Position numbers and translations under genes: made by a program. The notes beneath the pieces are model-generated. The model searched no databases. It saw nothing but the letters and a program-made list of their open reading frames with translations, and was not told where the DNA came from. 64,000 nucleotides of DNA from Tumebacillus permanentifrigoris (lineage in GTDB: Bacteria; Bacillota; Bacilli; Tumebacillales; Tumebacillaceae). Below are positions 51,948-61,422 of this stretch, piece by piece (the first letter of the stretch is position 1; every line of letters starts with the position of its first letter). The stretch is from NCBI RefSeq assembly GCF_003148565.1, contig NZ_QGGL01000010.1, positions 115,669-179,668 of the forward strand, in the 5' to 3' direction.

Positions 51948-52289
51948 TTATTCGACGGTCTGCTCTTCATGGCACTGGCGGTTGGCGTAATGTTGCGTTC
52001 CCCACAGGCGCAGGGCATCCAACACGCTGGTTAATGTCTTCCCGCTCTCCGTCAGCGTGTACTCCACGCGCGGCGGAATTTCCGGGTAGATCGCACGGTT
52101 GATGATCCCATGCTCCTCCAGTTCCTTCAGCCGATCAGTTAAAAGTTTCGAGGAGATCGGCAAGGACGCGGCGATCTCAGAAAAACGCTTCTTGCCATCG
52201 AACAGCTCACGAATGATCAGAACGGTCCACTTTTTGCCGATCACGCCGAGCGTCACTTCGATCGGACAGCACGGATTCAATTCAGACAT
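51948..52289 (-). CDS. HxlR-family winged-helix transcriptional regulator
   Basis: 113 residues. The HxlR (DUF24) core is clear: CPIEVTLGVIGKKWTVLIIRELFDGKKRFSEIAASLP, SSKLLTDRLKELEEHGII and the wing YPEIPPRVEYTLTESGKTL. Two N-terminal cysteines (NPCCPIE) are of the type used by YodB/HypR-like thiol sensors of quinones, electrophiles or disulfide stress. The ATG at 52289 has AAGGGAG 8 nt upstream. It is divergent from an old-yellow-enzyme gene, the classic partner of such regulators. Confidence 0.92.
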   Translation of the reverse strand: MSELNPCCPIEVTLGVIGKKWTVLIIRELFDGKKRFSEIAASLPISSKLLTDRLKELEEHGIINRAIYPEIPPRVEYTLTESGKTLTSVLDALRLWGTQHYANRQCHEEQTVE

Positions 52290-52344
52290 TGCGCTCGCTC
52301 CCTTTTCAAGTGTTTCGTTAGTTTTAGTATAACACATTCTTTCC

Positions 52345-52378
52345 GTAAGATATCTTACTTTACTATGGAAAGTACTTT
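52345..52378. promoter_or_regulatory. Palindromic operator between HxlR and the old-yellow-enzyme gene
   Basis: The perfect 14-bp palindrome GTAAGATATCTTAC (52345-52358) and the 10-bp palindrome AAAGTACTTT (52369-52378) lie in the divergent promoter region. A TTTACT (52359-52364) with TATCTT about 16 nt downstream may be the rightward promoter. Likely HxlR-type binding sites. Confidence 0.6.
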
Positions 52379-52431
52379 GTTATCTTGTGTACATTGCAGA
52401 TTCCTACATAATGGAAAGGGGCAGTTGAAGG

Positions 52432-53451
52432 ATGGCAGGTTTGTTGGATTCGTATACAATCAAAGGTTTGACTTTGAAGAATAGAATCATGATGTCACCG
52501 ATGTGCCAATATGTCGCGAACACGGACGGTACGGTGAGCGACTGGCACTTCGTCCATTACGGGGCGCGTGCGATTGGCGGAGTGGGACTGATCATGTTGG
52601 AAGCCAGTGCGGTGGAGGCGCGCGGACGCATCTCGATGCACGATATCGGCATCTGGTCGGACGATCACATCGCAGGTTTGCGGCGCATCGTCGACTTCGG
52701 TCATCAGTACGGGGCGAGCATGGGGATTCAGATCGCGCATGCCGGTGTGAAAGCAGAGACCGATGAGCCCAATGTAGCCCCCTCCGCGCTGACGCATTTC
52801 CCGCGCTATACGGTTCCACAGGAACTGTCGGTGGCCGAGATCGGTGAAATCGTCGAGAAGTTCAAAGCGGCGGCCGTGCGAGCCGTCCAAGCTGGATTTG
52901 ACACGGTGGAGCTGCATGGGGCGCACGGGTACTTGTTGAACGAGTTCCTCTCGCCGCTGACCAACAAGCGCACCGATGAGTATGGCGGCACGTTGGAAAA
53001 CCGCCTGCGTTTCCCCTTGCAAGTGATCTCTGCGGTGAAATCGGTGCTGCCGGTGGAGATGCCGTTGCTGATGCGCGTATCGGCGTCCGAGTACTCGGAG
53101 GAATCGTACAGCCTCGACGAGATGGTGAGCATGGTGACTGCGTTCAAGGAAGCGGGCGTGGACATGGTGGACTGCTCCTCAGGTGGCGCATTGCCTGTCG
53201 CACCGCCCGCGATCTATCCAGGCTACCAAGTGCAATTCGCCGAGGCGATCAAGCGCGGAGCAGACATCCCGACGATCGCGGTCGGCCTGCTCGACAACCC
53301 GGCGCTCGCGGAAGAAGTGGTCCGCAACGGACGTGCTGACCTCGTGGCGATCGCGCGCGGCCTGCTGCGCGATCCGCACTGGGCGAAAGTAGCGGCGCTT
53401 GCATTGAAGGCTGAACTCGAACTGCCAAGTTCCTACGCACGAGCTTATTAA
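52432..53451 (+). CDS. namA: NADPH dehydrogenase, old yellow enzyme family (YqjM-like)
   Basis: 339 residues, an FMN-dependent TIM barrel. LKNRIMMSPMCQY includes the redox-tuning Cys typical of thermophilic-like/YqjM OYEs, HGAHGYLLNEFLSPLTN the substrate-binding histidines, RTDEYGGTLENRLRF the subunit/FMN motif and VAIARGLLRDPHW the phosphate site. It reduces activated C=C bonds of enones, quinones and nitro compounds with NADPH. The divergent HxlR regulator and the palindrome between them suggest induction by electrophiles. Confidence 0.93.
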   Translation: MAGLLDSYTIKGLTLKNRIMMSPMCQYVANTDGTVSDWHFVHYGARAIGGVGLIMLEASAVEARGRISMHDIGIWSDDHIAGLRRIVDFGHQYGASMGIQIAHAGVKAETDEPNVAPSALTHFPRYTVPQELSVAEIGEIVEKFKAAAVRAVQAGFDTVELHGAHGYLLNEFLSPLTNKRTDEYGGTLENRLRFPLQVISAVKSVLPVEMPLLMRVSASEYSEESYSLDEMVSMVTAFKEAGVDMVDCSSGGALPVAPPAIYPGYQVQFAEAIKRGADIPTIAVGLLDNPALAEEVVRNGRADLVAIARGLLRDPHWAKVAALALKAELELPSSYARAY

Positions 53452-53462
53452 GAGGCGTTATC

Positions 53463-53504
53463 CAAAAAAGGGCGCACCCCCACGGGTGGCGCCCTTTTTT
53501 TGTC
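53463..53504 (+). terminator. Rho-independent terminator after the old-yellow-enzyme gene
   Basis: Arms AAAAAAGGGCGCCACC-like and GGTGGCGCCCTTTTTTT with a short CCCACG-containing loop. Confidence 0.9.
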
Positions 53505-53562
53505 GATACAGGTCAGGTTTTGCAAGGGCGCAGAGGCTTTTCTACGGTTGTCCTGTGACCTG

Positions 53563-53609
53563 CGAACGTATGTACGAATACCAGAGTCACGGATGCGAAC
53601 ATATGCTCT
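53563..53609. promoter_or_regulatory. Two LexA/DinR-like boxes upstream of mraZ
   Basis: CGAACGTATGTACG (53563-53576) and CGAACATATGCTCT (53596-53609) each match the Bacillus LexA consensus CGAACRNRYGTTYC with about two mismatches, spaced 33 bp (three helical turns). The surrounding TGCGAACRTATG is a 12-nt direct repeat. Function unproven. Confidence 0.4.
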
Positions 53610-53708
53610 GGGGCTTTGGAACCATTTTAAACTACAAGTCGAAAAATATGCCAATCCCTCCAGATTTACAGCAGGAAATCATTTGTTCAAAACGAATACC
53701 CATCAACA

Positions 53709-53758
53709 GTGGTGGAAAGTGGGGGAAAGTGGAGCACTTTTCCGCAAGGTGGGTGAAA
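53709..53758 (+). promoter_or_regulatory. MraZ-box array before mraZ
   Basis: A 10-bp periodic array: GTGGTGGAAA (53709), GTGGGGGAAA (53719), GTGGAGCACT (53729), a degenerate unit (53739) and GTGGGTGAAA (53749). MraZ is known to bind spaced GTGG/TGGG direct repeats in its own promoter region, so this is the expected autoregulatory operator of the dcw cluster. Confidence 0.7.
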
Positions 53759-53763
53759 AGGCA

Positions 53764-54195
53764 ATGTTCATGGGGGAATATCAACATAGCGTTGATGAGA
53801 AAGGTCGCCTGATCATCCCGGCGAAATTTCGGGATGCACTTGGGGATAGCTTTGTTGTGACCCGTGGATTGGATTCCTGCCTCTTTGTATACCCACGAAG
53901 CGAGTGGGAGAGTCTAGAGGCAAAGTTGAAGACTCTGCCATTTACACGAGCAGACGCCCGTGCGTTCAGCCGCTTTTTTTTCTCAGGAGCGACTGAGAGC
54001 GACCTCGACAAGCAAGGCCGCGTCAACATCCCGAACCATCTACGAGAATACGCCAAGTTAACCCGGGATTGTGTTGTCATCGGCGTGTCCAACCGCGTTG
54101 AGATCTGGGGCAAGGAAGCTTGGGATACGTACTGTGCCCAATCTGCTGACTCGTTCGCTGAGCTTGCGGAAAAACTAATCGATTTCGATCTGTAG
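53764..54195 (+). CDS. mraZ: Transcriptional regulator MraZ
   Basis: 143 residues with two SpoVT/AbrB-like MraZ halves, each with Dxx[18 protein letters not shown] and [16 protein letters not shown]. The start MFMGEYQH is the canonical Bacillus N-terminus. First gene of the division and cell-wall cluster, and a DNA-binding ring that autoregulates the cluster through the repeat array just upstream. Confidence 0.95.
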   Translation: MFMGEYQHSVDEKGRLIIPAKFRDALGDSFVVTRGLDSCLFVYPRSEWESLEAKLKTLPFTRADARAFSRFFFSGATESDLDKQGRVNIPNHLREYAKLTRDCVVIGVSNRVEIWGKEAWDTYCAQSADSFAELAEKLIDFDL

Positions 54196-54209
54196 GAGTG
54201 TTTATACTT

Positions 54210-55157
54210 ATGTCCGAATCAACCACCTTTCATCATGTGTCCGTATTTGCCAACGAAGCTGTGGAGGCTCTGCAACCGGAGCCTGACCATATCTATGTGG
54301 ATTGCACGCTCGGAGGTGCAGGTCACTCGGGGCGCATCTTGCAGGCTAGTTCGCCGACCGGCCGCTTGATTGCCATCGACCAAGACCTCACCGCGATCGC
54401 CAATGCTAAGCAAGTCCTCGCCCCCTACGAAGGGCGGTTCACGATCGTCCATTCCAATTTTCGCCGATTAGCAGACATCGTGGCCGAACAGGGACTCTCC
54501 GGGGTGGATGGGGTATTGTTTGACCTCGGCGTCTCCTCGCCGCAACTCGACGAAGGAGAACGTGGATTCAGCTACCAGCATGATGCGCCGCTCGACATGC
54601 GCATGGACAAAACACAACCTTTCAGTGCGCACGACCTGGTCAACACGTGGAGTCAGGATGAGATCATGAAGATCCTGTACGAATACGGGGAAGAAAAATG
54701 GTCGAAGCGCATTGCCGAATTTATCGTCAAGGAACGTGCGAAGGCACCGATCGAGACGACAGGACAGTTGGTTGACATCATCAAGGCGGCCATTCCCGCC
54801 GCTGCACGCCGAGAAGGAGGCCACCCGGCCAAGCGGACCTTCCAAGGGATCCGCATCGCGGTCAACGACGAGTTGAACGTCTTCGCCGAGGCGATTCAAC
54901 AAGCAATCGACGTCTTGAACCCTGGAGGTCGGGTCGCGATCATCACCTTCCACTCTTTGGAGGATCGAATGGCAAAACAAGCCTTGCAAGAGGCGGCTCG
55001 CGGGTGTATCTGCCCGCAGGAATTGCCAATCTGTCAGTGTGACAACGAACCGCGTGTCAAAGTGATCACGCGCAAACCGATTGTCCCCTCCGAGGAAGAA
55101 TTGGCGCACAACCCAAGGGCTCGTTCCGCCAAACTGCGCATCGCCGAGAAGCTGTAA
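54210..55157 (+). CDS. rsmH: 16S rRNA (cytosine-1402-N4)-methyltransferase RsmH (MraW)
   Basis: 315 residues, ATG with TAGGAG upstream. [16 protein letters not shown] (SAM-binding), [30 protein letters not shown] and the C-terminal [12 protein letters not shown] and [15 protein letters not shown] are RsmH signatures. It methylates N4 of C1402 in the ribosomal P site. Second gene of the cluster as in most bacteria. Confidence 0.96.
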   Translation: MSESTTFHHVSVFANEAVEALQPEPDHIYVDCTLGGAGHSGRILQASSPTGRLIAIDQDLTAIANAKQVLAPYEGRFTIVHSNFRRLADIVAEQGLSGVDGVLFDLGVSSPQLDEGERGFSYQHDAPLDMRMDKTQPFSAHDLVNTWSQDEIMKILYEYGEEKWSKRIAEFIVKERAKAPIETTGQLVDIIKAAIPAAARREGGHPAKRTFQGIRIAVNDELNVFAEAIQQAIDVLNPGGRVAIITFHSLEDRMAKQALQEAARGCICPQELPICQCDNEPRVKVITRKPIVPSEEELAHNPRARSAKLRIAEKL

Positions 55158-55194
55158 CCAGCGCGAACTTGGGGAGAAGGGAGCAATTCCAACG

Positions 55195-55584
55195 ATGTCA
55201 ACATACCAAGACAATCTCGCGCGGACGCTGCCACAACAGCAGCCCGCGCCACAATATCAGCCACAAAAACAACACCAGCCCGCACGCAGCCCTCAACAAA
55301 AGCAGGAGGCGCGTGAAAAAGTCAAATGGCTGTTCACGGTGGTGTTCTGCCTCTCCATCGCCATCTCGTTGGCGGGTCGCTATGCTCACATGGTCAGTCT
55401 CAACTACCAATTGGAGTCTGAGCGCCACAACTTGCAGACGATGAAGGACCAACAGTTGAAACTCGAACAACAAGTGCTCCAGATGGAAGCGCCGGAACGC
55501 ATCAAAAGCGTCGCGACCAACCAACTGGGCATGAAACAAGTCGATGAGCACAAGATGGTCATCGTGCAAGGGAGCAAGAACTGA
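55195..55584 (+). CDS. ftsL: Cell division protein FtsL
   Basis: 129 residues: a Gln/Pro-rich cytoplasmic N-terminus (~1-45), one membrane helix (WLFTVVFCLSIAISLAGRYA) and an extracellular heptad-rich coiled coil (YQLESERHNLQTMKDQQLKLEQQVLQ) ending in the conserved type ERIKSVATNQLGMKQVD. Recognised by position and architecture; it bridges FtsB and the septal transpeptidase in the divisome. It overlaps the pbpB start by 1 nt. Confidence 0.9.
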   Translation: MSTYQDNLARTLPQQQPAPQYQPQKQHQPARSPQQKQEAREKVKWLFTVVFCLSIAISLAGRYAHMVSLNYQLESERHNLQTMKDQQLKLEQQVLQMEAPERIKSVATNQLGMKQVDEHKMVIVQGSKN

Positions 55585-57803
55585 TGAACCCACAGGAACG
55601 GACTTTCCGCAAGCGTTCGAAGCTGTTGCGCTTCGGTCTGCTCGTCGGCATGTCGTCCCTGGTCCTGCGCCTTTTTTACGTGCAAGCGGTCGAAGCGAAG
55701 TCGCTCGTGGTGGATGCCCAGAAATGGATCAAAACCGAAAAGGACATCGTCGGAACACGCGGGGCGATCTACGACCGCAACGGGCAGAAGCTCGCGTTTA
55801 CCGGGGTTGCCTATGACCTCAACGTCGACCTCGATGCCTTCCGTCCATCCAAAGGCAAGTCCAAAGTCGATGTGCCAGAGGAGTACGCGAAGTTTCTCGC
55901 GCCGTTGCTAGGTGCCACCGAAACGGAGTTGCTCGGCTACATGAAAAACGACGACACCTCTGTACATGGGGTCGGACTGGGACCGAAGGGACGCAAAGTG
56001 GACGCGAGCGTTTTTGAAAAAATCGAAGCGGCGCACAAGGATCAGAAATTCCTCGGCATCACGACCAGCCGTGTGGACATCCGCCGCTATCCAAGCGGTA
56101 GCACGGCGGCTCATGTGCTCGGGTTTTATGGCATCAGTGGTGACAGTGACAAAGAGGCTGGCCTCGCTGGGGTCGAGGCGGTCTATGACAAGCAGTTGCT
56201 CGGCGTTCCGGGACATATGGAGTACTTCACCGATGTCGATGGCTATCCGCTGCCAAACTTCGAGCCTCAGATCACCAAGCAGCCGACCGACGGCAAGGAT
56301 GTCGTGCTGACCATTGACGGAACGATCCAACATTTCGTCGAGGATGAACTGGACAAGATCGTGCAGAAGTATTGGCCCAAGCACGCGACCATCATCGTCG
56401 CCGATCCGAACAATGGCGAGATCCTCGCGCTGGGCAACCGACCAACGTTCAAGCCGGCGGAGTATGCCTCTGCTGATCAGGAAGCGCTCTGGAACAACTG
56501 GGCGTTGCGCTCGTTCGAGCCAGGTTCCACGTTCAAGACGTTCGTAATGACCGGGGCGCTGGCGGAGAACAAACTGAACTTGGCGGAGACGTTCCAATCC
56601 GGGGCGATCACCGTCGATGGGATGACGGTCCGCGACTGGAATGAAAAGGGCTTCGGGACGATCTCCTACCGCGAAGCGGTGTACAATTCCTCCAACGTCG
56701 GCTTCGTGAAGATCGGGCAGAAACTTGGCAAGGACTCGCTGTTCAACTATCTCTACCAATTCGGGTTCAACAAACCGACGGGCATCGACTTGCCGGGCGA
56801 GGAGAACGCGTCGCTTTTTGATCCGAAAAAAATGAGTGATATCGACCTCGCCTCGACTTCGTTTGGACAAGGGGTCTCCGTCACGCCGATTCAGCAGGTG
56901 GCGGGGATGATCGCGGTCAGCAATGGCGGCAAAGTCTACCAACCGCACGTGGTCAAGGAATTCCGGGATCAAAAAACCGGGCAAACGGTCGAAGAAGTCA
57001 AGCCGAAGGTTCTGCGCGAAGTGGCGAACCCGGAAGTCTTCAACACCGTGCGCCAAGTTTTGGAAGAGACGGTGCTCTACGACGCGAACAAGATCGACTA
57101 CATCCGCGGTTATCACGTGGCGGGCAAGACCGGGACGGCACAGGTTCCGAAACCGGGCGGTGGCTATGAGGACGACAAGTATCGGCTGTCCTTCACCGGG
57201 TTCGCTCCGGCGAACAACCCGAAGGTCTTGATCTACGTCTCCGTCGATCAGCCTACGCGCAATGCGCCGTTGCAGTTCGGTTCCACCGTTGCCGCTCCCA
57301 GCGGGAAAGTGGTGTTGGAGCAGACGCTGCGCTACTTGCAGGTGCCCATCGACCCGAACGACAACACCGTCAAGGACAAAAACAGCAAGCCGGACGACAC
57401 CGCCGCGAAACCGGTGGAGCCGAAAACGTTTGTGAAAGTGCCGGATCTGATCGGTGCAACGAAGGATCAAGCCAACGATCTGATCAAGCAAAGCGGCCTG
57501 CAGATCCAAGCGGTCGGTGACGGACCCAAAGTCACGGGGCAGTGGCCGGACATCGCGTATGGTCAAGTGCCAGAAGGGACGGAGGTCAAAGTCTATTTCG
57601 GCCCCGAAGGGATCAAGGACGGAAAAGTGAAAATGCCCGACCTGCGCGGCCTCTCGATGCGCGAAGCGATGGAGACGATGTCGCTTTTGCAGCTACAGAT
57701 GGAACCGAATGGTTCCGGCTATGTGACCAAACAAGGCACAGCGCCTGGGACGATGGTCCCGTTTGGCACCTCGGTCAAGTTGGATTTCTCCCCGCAGTCT
57801 TGA
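55584..57803 (+). CDS. pbpB: Septal penicillin-binding protein 2B-like transpeptidase with PASTA domains
   Basis: 739 residues: N-terminal membrane anchor (~15-38), dimerisation domain (~55-230), class B transpeptidase with STFK (in GSTFKTFVMTG), SSN (YNSSNVGF) and KTGT (AGKTGTAQ), and two C-terminal PASTA domains (from ~615; VPDLIGATKDQANDLI and MPDLRGLSMREAMETM). It cross-links septal peptidoglycan as the FtsI/PBP2B partner of FtsW. It follows ftsL with a 1-nt overlap. Confidence 0.94.
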   Translation: MNPQERTFRKRSKLLRFGLLVGMSSLVLRLFYVQAVEAKSLVVDAQKWIKTEKDIVGTRGAIYDRNGQKLAFTGVAYDLNVDLDAFRPSKGKSKVDVPEEYAKFLAPLLGATETELLGYMKNDDTSVHGVGLGPKGRKVDASVFEKIEAAHKDQKFLGITTSRVDIRRYPSGSTAAHVLGFYGISGDSDKEAGLAGVEAVYDKQLLGVPGHMEYFTDVDGYPLPNFEPQITKQPTDGKDVVLTIDGTIQHFVEDELDKIVQKYWPKHATIIVADPNNGEILALGNRPTFKPAEYASADQEALWNNWALRSFEPGSTFKTFVMTGALAENKLNLAETFQSGAITVDGMTVRDWNEKGFGTISYREAVYNSSNVGFVKIGQKLGKDSLFNYLYQFGFNKPTGIDLPGEENASLFDPKKMSDIDLASTSFGQGVSVTPIQQVAGMIAVSNGGKVYQPHVVKEFRDQKTGQTVEEVKPKVLREVANPEVFNTVRQVLEETVLYDANKIDYIRGYHVAGKTGTAQVPKPGGGYEDDKYRLSFTGFAPANNPKVLIYVSVDQPTRNAPLQFGSTVAAPSGKVVLEQTLRYLQVPIDPNDNTVKDKNSKPDDTAAKPVEPKTFVKVPDLIGATKDQANDLIKQSGLQIQAVGDGPKVTGQWPDIAYGQVPEGTEVKVYFGPEGIKDGKVKMPDLRGLSMREAMETMSLLQLQMEPNGSGYVTKQGTAPGTMVPFGTSVKLDFSPQS

Positions 57804-57818
57804 CGCTGCGGGTTTTCT
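57791..57818 (+). terminator. Weak terminator-like hairpin at the end of pbpB
   Basis: CCCGCAG (57791-57797) / CTGCGGG (57806-57812) followed by TTTTCTTG. It may partly separate pbpB from spoVD, which in Bacillus also has sporulation-specific transcription; no sigma-E promoter could be confirmed here. Confidence 0.5.
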
Positions 57819-57915
57819 TGTGTTTAATGGACGGCGGACGCACACGGTCAAGCTGGGTTCTTGTACCTCTTTTTCCTGCATATTTTTAGCGTAGTACGGA
57901 AAAGGAGGTCTGGCT

Positions 57916-59865
57916 GTGCAACTGTTGTCCCAAGTCACTCTGCGAAAACGACTGATGATCGTCCTTGCTGGGCTGGCTGTTGTGTTCCTCGTGCTGATTT
58001 TGCGACTGGGCTACATACAGATGATTCAGGCGCCGTGGCTGACTGAGCAAGCGGAAGACCTTTGGCGGCGCAACATCCCAGTCGAACCGAAACGTGGCAG
58101 TATCACAGACCGCAACGGCGAAGTGCTGGCCTACAACGGCAGTGCGCCAACCGTGGTGGTGATTCCCGCACAGGTGAAGGACAAGGCGGGAACGGCCGAG
58201 AAACTCGCGCCAGTGCTGGAAATGCCCAAGGAAAAAGTCCAACAACTCATCTCCAGACGCACGCTGTTGGTGTACCTCGCCCCCGGTGGTCGCAAAGTCA
58301 CCGACGAGAAAGCCAAACTGGTGCGCGACCTCAACCTCACGGGCATCTATGTCACCGAGGAGGGCAAGCGCTACTACCCAGATGATGGGCTGGCGGCGCA
58401 CATCCTCGGGTTTGCCGGCGTCGACAACCAAGGTTTGACCGGCGTTGAGTCTTGGTACAACAACCGATTGGAGGGCAAGCCCGGACGGATCTCGTTCTTC
58501 GCCAATGCGCGCGGGGAGGAGATGCCACAGGAGGACGACGAGTACGTAGCTCCGCAAAACGGGCAGAGCCTGACGCTGACGATCGACAAAGAGATTCAGA
58601 CGTTTGTTGAGCGTGAAATCGAAAATGTCAACGCAACGTACAACCCCGACGGGGTCATGGTGATCGTCGCCGACCCGAAGACCGGTGAGATTCTGGCGCT
58701 CGCCAATTCTCCATCGTTCAAAAACGGCAGCTACCGGAGCTACCCGCAGGAGACGTACAACCGCGACCTCGCGATCTGGAAAAACTTCGAACCCGGTTCG
58801 ACGTTCAAGATCGTCACGCTCGCAGCGGCTCTGGAGGAGAAGAAAATCACGCTCAACGATCCGTTCTACGACCCAGGCTATTACACCGTCGGCGGGCGCA
58901 ACATCCGCTGTTGGAAAGCGGGCGGGCACGGACAAGAGACGATGCTCGACGTCGTTGAGAATTCCTGCAACCCAGGCTTCATGCTGATGGGTCAGAAACT
59001 TGGCAAGGAAAAACTTTTCGACTACATCAACAAGTTCGGCTTCGGTCAGAAGACCGGGATCGATCTGCCGGGTGAAGGCAAGGGCATCCTCTTCAACGTG
59101 AACAAAGTCACCCCGGTCGACCTCGCGACCACTTCGTTTGGGCAAGGGGTCTCGGTCACACCGATTCAGCAGGTGATGGCCGTCTCAGCTGTAGCCAACG
59201 GCGGGACGCTGTATAAGCCGCACCTCGCCAAAGCGTGGAGCGACCCGGAGACGGGGCAAGTGATCGAAGACATCAAGCCGGAAGCGGTTCGCCGCGTCGT
59301 TTCCGAAGACACCGCTCGCCAAGTGCGGGAAACGCTGGAATCGGTCGTCGCCCGCGGGAGTGGTAAAAACGCCTATCTCGACGGCTATCGCGTCGGTGGC
59401 AAGACCGGGACGGCGCAGGTTGCGGAAAATGGCGCTTATAAAAAAGGCCATTACATCGTATCTTTTATCGGGATGGCTCCTGTCGACAACCCGCGTCTGG
59501 TCGCGTACATCGCGATCGACAACCCGAAGGCTCCCTTGATTTTCGGGGGTGTTATCGCTGCGCCGGTCGTCGGAAACATCCTTGGAGACAGCCTGCACTA
59601 CCTGAACGTTCCGACGTCCAAAGCAGGTCTGGCGAAGGAATACACCTACTTCGACCCGAAACCGATCGAAGTGCCGCAGATCTCCGGCCTGACGGTCGAG
59701 GAAGCGCAAAAGGAAATGTATGGCTCCGGTCTGCAATTGAAAACGGAAAGCGCAGGTCAGGGCAAGTACATCGTCGATCAGTCACCCGCTGCCGGAACCA
59801 AGGTGCCAGCAGGTTCGACGATTCGTCTGTACCTCTCCGACCAACCGGCGCAAAAGAGTCCATAG
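57916..59865 (+). CDS. spoVD: Stage V sporulation protein D (SpoVD), class B penicillin-binding protein
   Basis: 649 residues, GTG start behind AAAAGGAGG. N-terminal membrane anchor, dimerisation domain, transpeptidase with STFK (GSTFKIVTLAA), SCN (ENSCNPGFMLMG) and KTGT (GGKTGTAQVA), and a single C-terminal PASTA domain (~585-640). A paralogue of the preceding PBP. One PASTA domain, the SCN cysteine variant and the position after pbpB match SpoVD, which makes spore cortex peptidoglycan. This gene is a main reason to call the organism a spore former. Confidence 0.93.
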   Translation: MQLLSQVTLRKRLMIVLAGLAVVFLVLILRLGYIQMIQAPWLTEQAEDLWRRNIPVEPKRGSITDRNGEVLAYNGSAPTVVVIPAQVKDKAGTAEKLAPVLEMPKEKVQQLISRRTLLVYLAPGGRKVTDEKAKLVRDLNLTGIYVTEEGKRYYPDDGLAAHILGFAGVDNQGLTGVESWYNNRLEGKPGRISFFANARGEEMPQEDDEYVAPQNGQSLTLTIDKEIQTFVEREIENVNATYNPDGVMVIVADPKTGEILALANSPSFKNGSYRSYPQETYNRDLAIWKNFEPGSTFKIVTLAAALEEKKITLNDPFYDPGYYTVGGRNIRCWKAGGHGQETMLDVVENSCNPGFMLMGQKLGKEKLFDYINKFGFGQKTGIDLPGEGKGILFNVNKVTPVDLATTSFGQGVSVTPIQQVMAVSAVANGGTLYKPHLAKAWSDPETGQVIEDIKPEAVRRVVSEDTARQVRETLESVVARGSGKNAYLDGYRVGGKTGTAQVAENGAYKKGHYIVSFIGMAPVDNPRLVAYIAIDNPKAPLIFGGVIAAPVVGNILGDSLHYLNVPTSKAGLAKEYTYFDPKPIEVPQISGLTVEEAQKEMYGSGLQLKTESAGQGKYIVDQSPAAGTKVPAGSTIRLYLSDQPAQKSP

Positions 59866-59937
59866 CTTGTCTGAAGACAGGGGAATGGTCCATACTGATT
59901 GGTAAGAATTATTCGGAAGTATGAGGAGGAAACGCAG

Positions 59938-61422
59938 TTGCGGTTGCGCGAGTTGATTGCCCCCATCGTCCTCAAACGCGTCGTGGGAAACGACGAAGTG
60001 GAGATTGTGAACATCACGGCAGACTCCCGTCAAGCTGCGCCGGGGACGCTGTTTGTCGCCCTGCGCGGGTATACGGTGGATGGGCATGAGTATGTTCAAA
60101 AAGCGGTGGCAGCCGGTGCATCGGCTGTTGTTGTCGAAGAGGAATTTGAAGGGCTTGCAGCACCGCAGGTCATCGTCCGGGACACCCGGGCGATGGCTGC
60201 GGTGCTTGCGTCCGTTTTTTATCGACATGCCTCACAGTCGATGAAGGTGATCGGAGTGACCGGCACCAACGGCAAGACGACGACCACATCGCTGATCGAG
60301 CGCATCCTGCGTGAAAACGGGCAGGAAACCGGCTTGATTGGCACGTTAAAAGTCAAATATGCCGATGTGGAATACGAGACGGCGAACACGACGCCAGAAG
60401 CGCTGGAGCTTCAGCGTATTTTCCGGCAAATGGCGGAGGCAGGCGTCCAGTATCCTGTGATGGAAGTTTCCTCACATGCCTTGGAACTCGGTCGTGTCGC
60501 GGGCACACAGTTCCGCACGGCAGTGTTTACCAACTTGACCCAAGACCATCTGGATTACCACGGCTCGATGGAAGAGTATCGCAATGCCAAGGCGAAGTTT
60601 TTCTCCCGTCTCGGCAACACCTATGGGGATACGCCGGAGCAGAGCCAATTTGCGGTGATCAATGCCGACGATCCAGCGGCGGCTTTTTTCCACGGGGCGA
60701 CGACGGCGCAAGTGATCACCTATGGCATTGATCAGGAAGCGGATGTGCGTGCAACGCATGTGCAGGTCGCATCGGACGGCGTGTCGTACCAGTTGGAGAC
60801 GTTCGCAGGTTCGACGGAATTGAAGTTGCGGATGACGGGCAAGTTCAACGTCTACAACACGCTGGCGGCGATCGCCGTGTGCTTGCTGGAAGGCTTGTCA
60901 CTGGAACAGATCAAGCGTACTTTGGAAGCTGTGTCGGGTGTTGATGGTCGCTTCGAACGCGTCGATGCCGGACAGAAGTTCGCGGTGATCGTCGACTACT
61001 CACACACACCGGATTCGCTGGAGAACGCGTTGAGAACGGTGCGCGAGTTTGCCAAAGGCCGCGTGATGTGCCTCGTCGGTTGCGGTGGCGACCGCGATCG
61101 CACCAAGCGCCCGATCATGGCCAAGATCGCCTCGGAGTATGCCGACTTGGCTGTGCTAACCTCTGACAACCCGCGCACCGAAGACCCGGAAGCGATCATC
61201 GACGATATGGAAGTTGGGGTCGCAGATGTGGAGCAAAACCGCTACGTCCGCATCACGGACCGCGCCGAAGCGATTCGTTTCGCGATCAAGCAAGCGCAGG
61301 CCGATGATGTGATTTTGATCGCGGGCAAAGGCCATGAGACGTACCAGATCATCGGCAAGACCAAAACGCATTTCGACGACCGCGAAGTCGCGGCGGCTGC
61401 GATTCGAGGTGAACAGGCATGA
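59938..61422 (+). CDS. murE: UDP-N-acetylmuramoyl-L-alanyl-D-glutamate--2,6-diaminopimelate ligase MurE
   Basis: 494 residues. The TTG at 59938 has GAGGAGG 8 nt upstream; an earlier in-frame TTG at 59899 would span that site. ATP site GTNGKTTTTSLIE, TNLTQDHLDYHGSMEEY and the amino-acid specificity motif DNPR (SDNPRTEDP), which selects meso-diaminopimelate. It adds the third residue of the peptidoglycan stem peptide. It overlaps murF by 4 nt. Confidence 0.95.
   Translation: MRLRELIAPIVLKRVVGNDEVEIVNITADSRQAAPGTLFVALRGYTVDGHEYVQKAVAAGASAVVVEEEFEGLAAPQVIVRDTRAMAAVLASVFYRHASQSMKVIGVTGTNGKTTTTSLIERILRENGQETGLIGTLKVKYADVEYETANTTPEALELQRIFRQMAEAGVQYPVMEVSSHALELGRVAGTQFRTAVFTNLTQDHLDYHGSMEEYRNAKAKFFSRLGNTYGDTPEQSQFAVINADDPAAAFFHGATTAQVITYGIDQEADVRATHVQVASDGVSYQLETFAGSTELKLRMTGKFNVYNTLAAIAVCLLEGLSLEQIKRTLEAVSGVDGRFERVDAGQKFAVIVDYSHTPDSLENALRTVREFAKGRVMCLVGCGGDRDRTKRPIMAKIASEYADLAVLTSDNPRTEDPEAIIDDMEVGVADVEQNRYVRITDRAEAIRFAIKQAQADDVILIAGKGHETYQIIGKTKTHFDDREVAAAAIRGEQA

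Noticed and set aside
57819-57915. Sigma-E sporulation promoter of spoVD (GCATATT resembles its -35)
   Set aside because: No CATACAAT-like -10 occurs 14-16 nt downstream.
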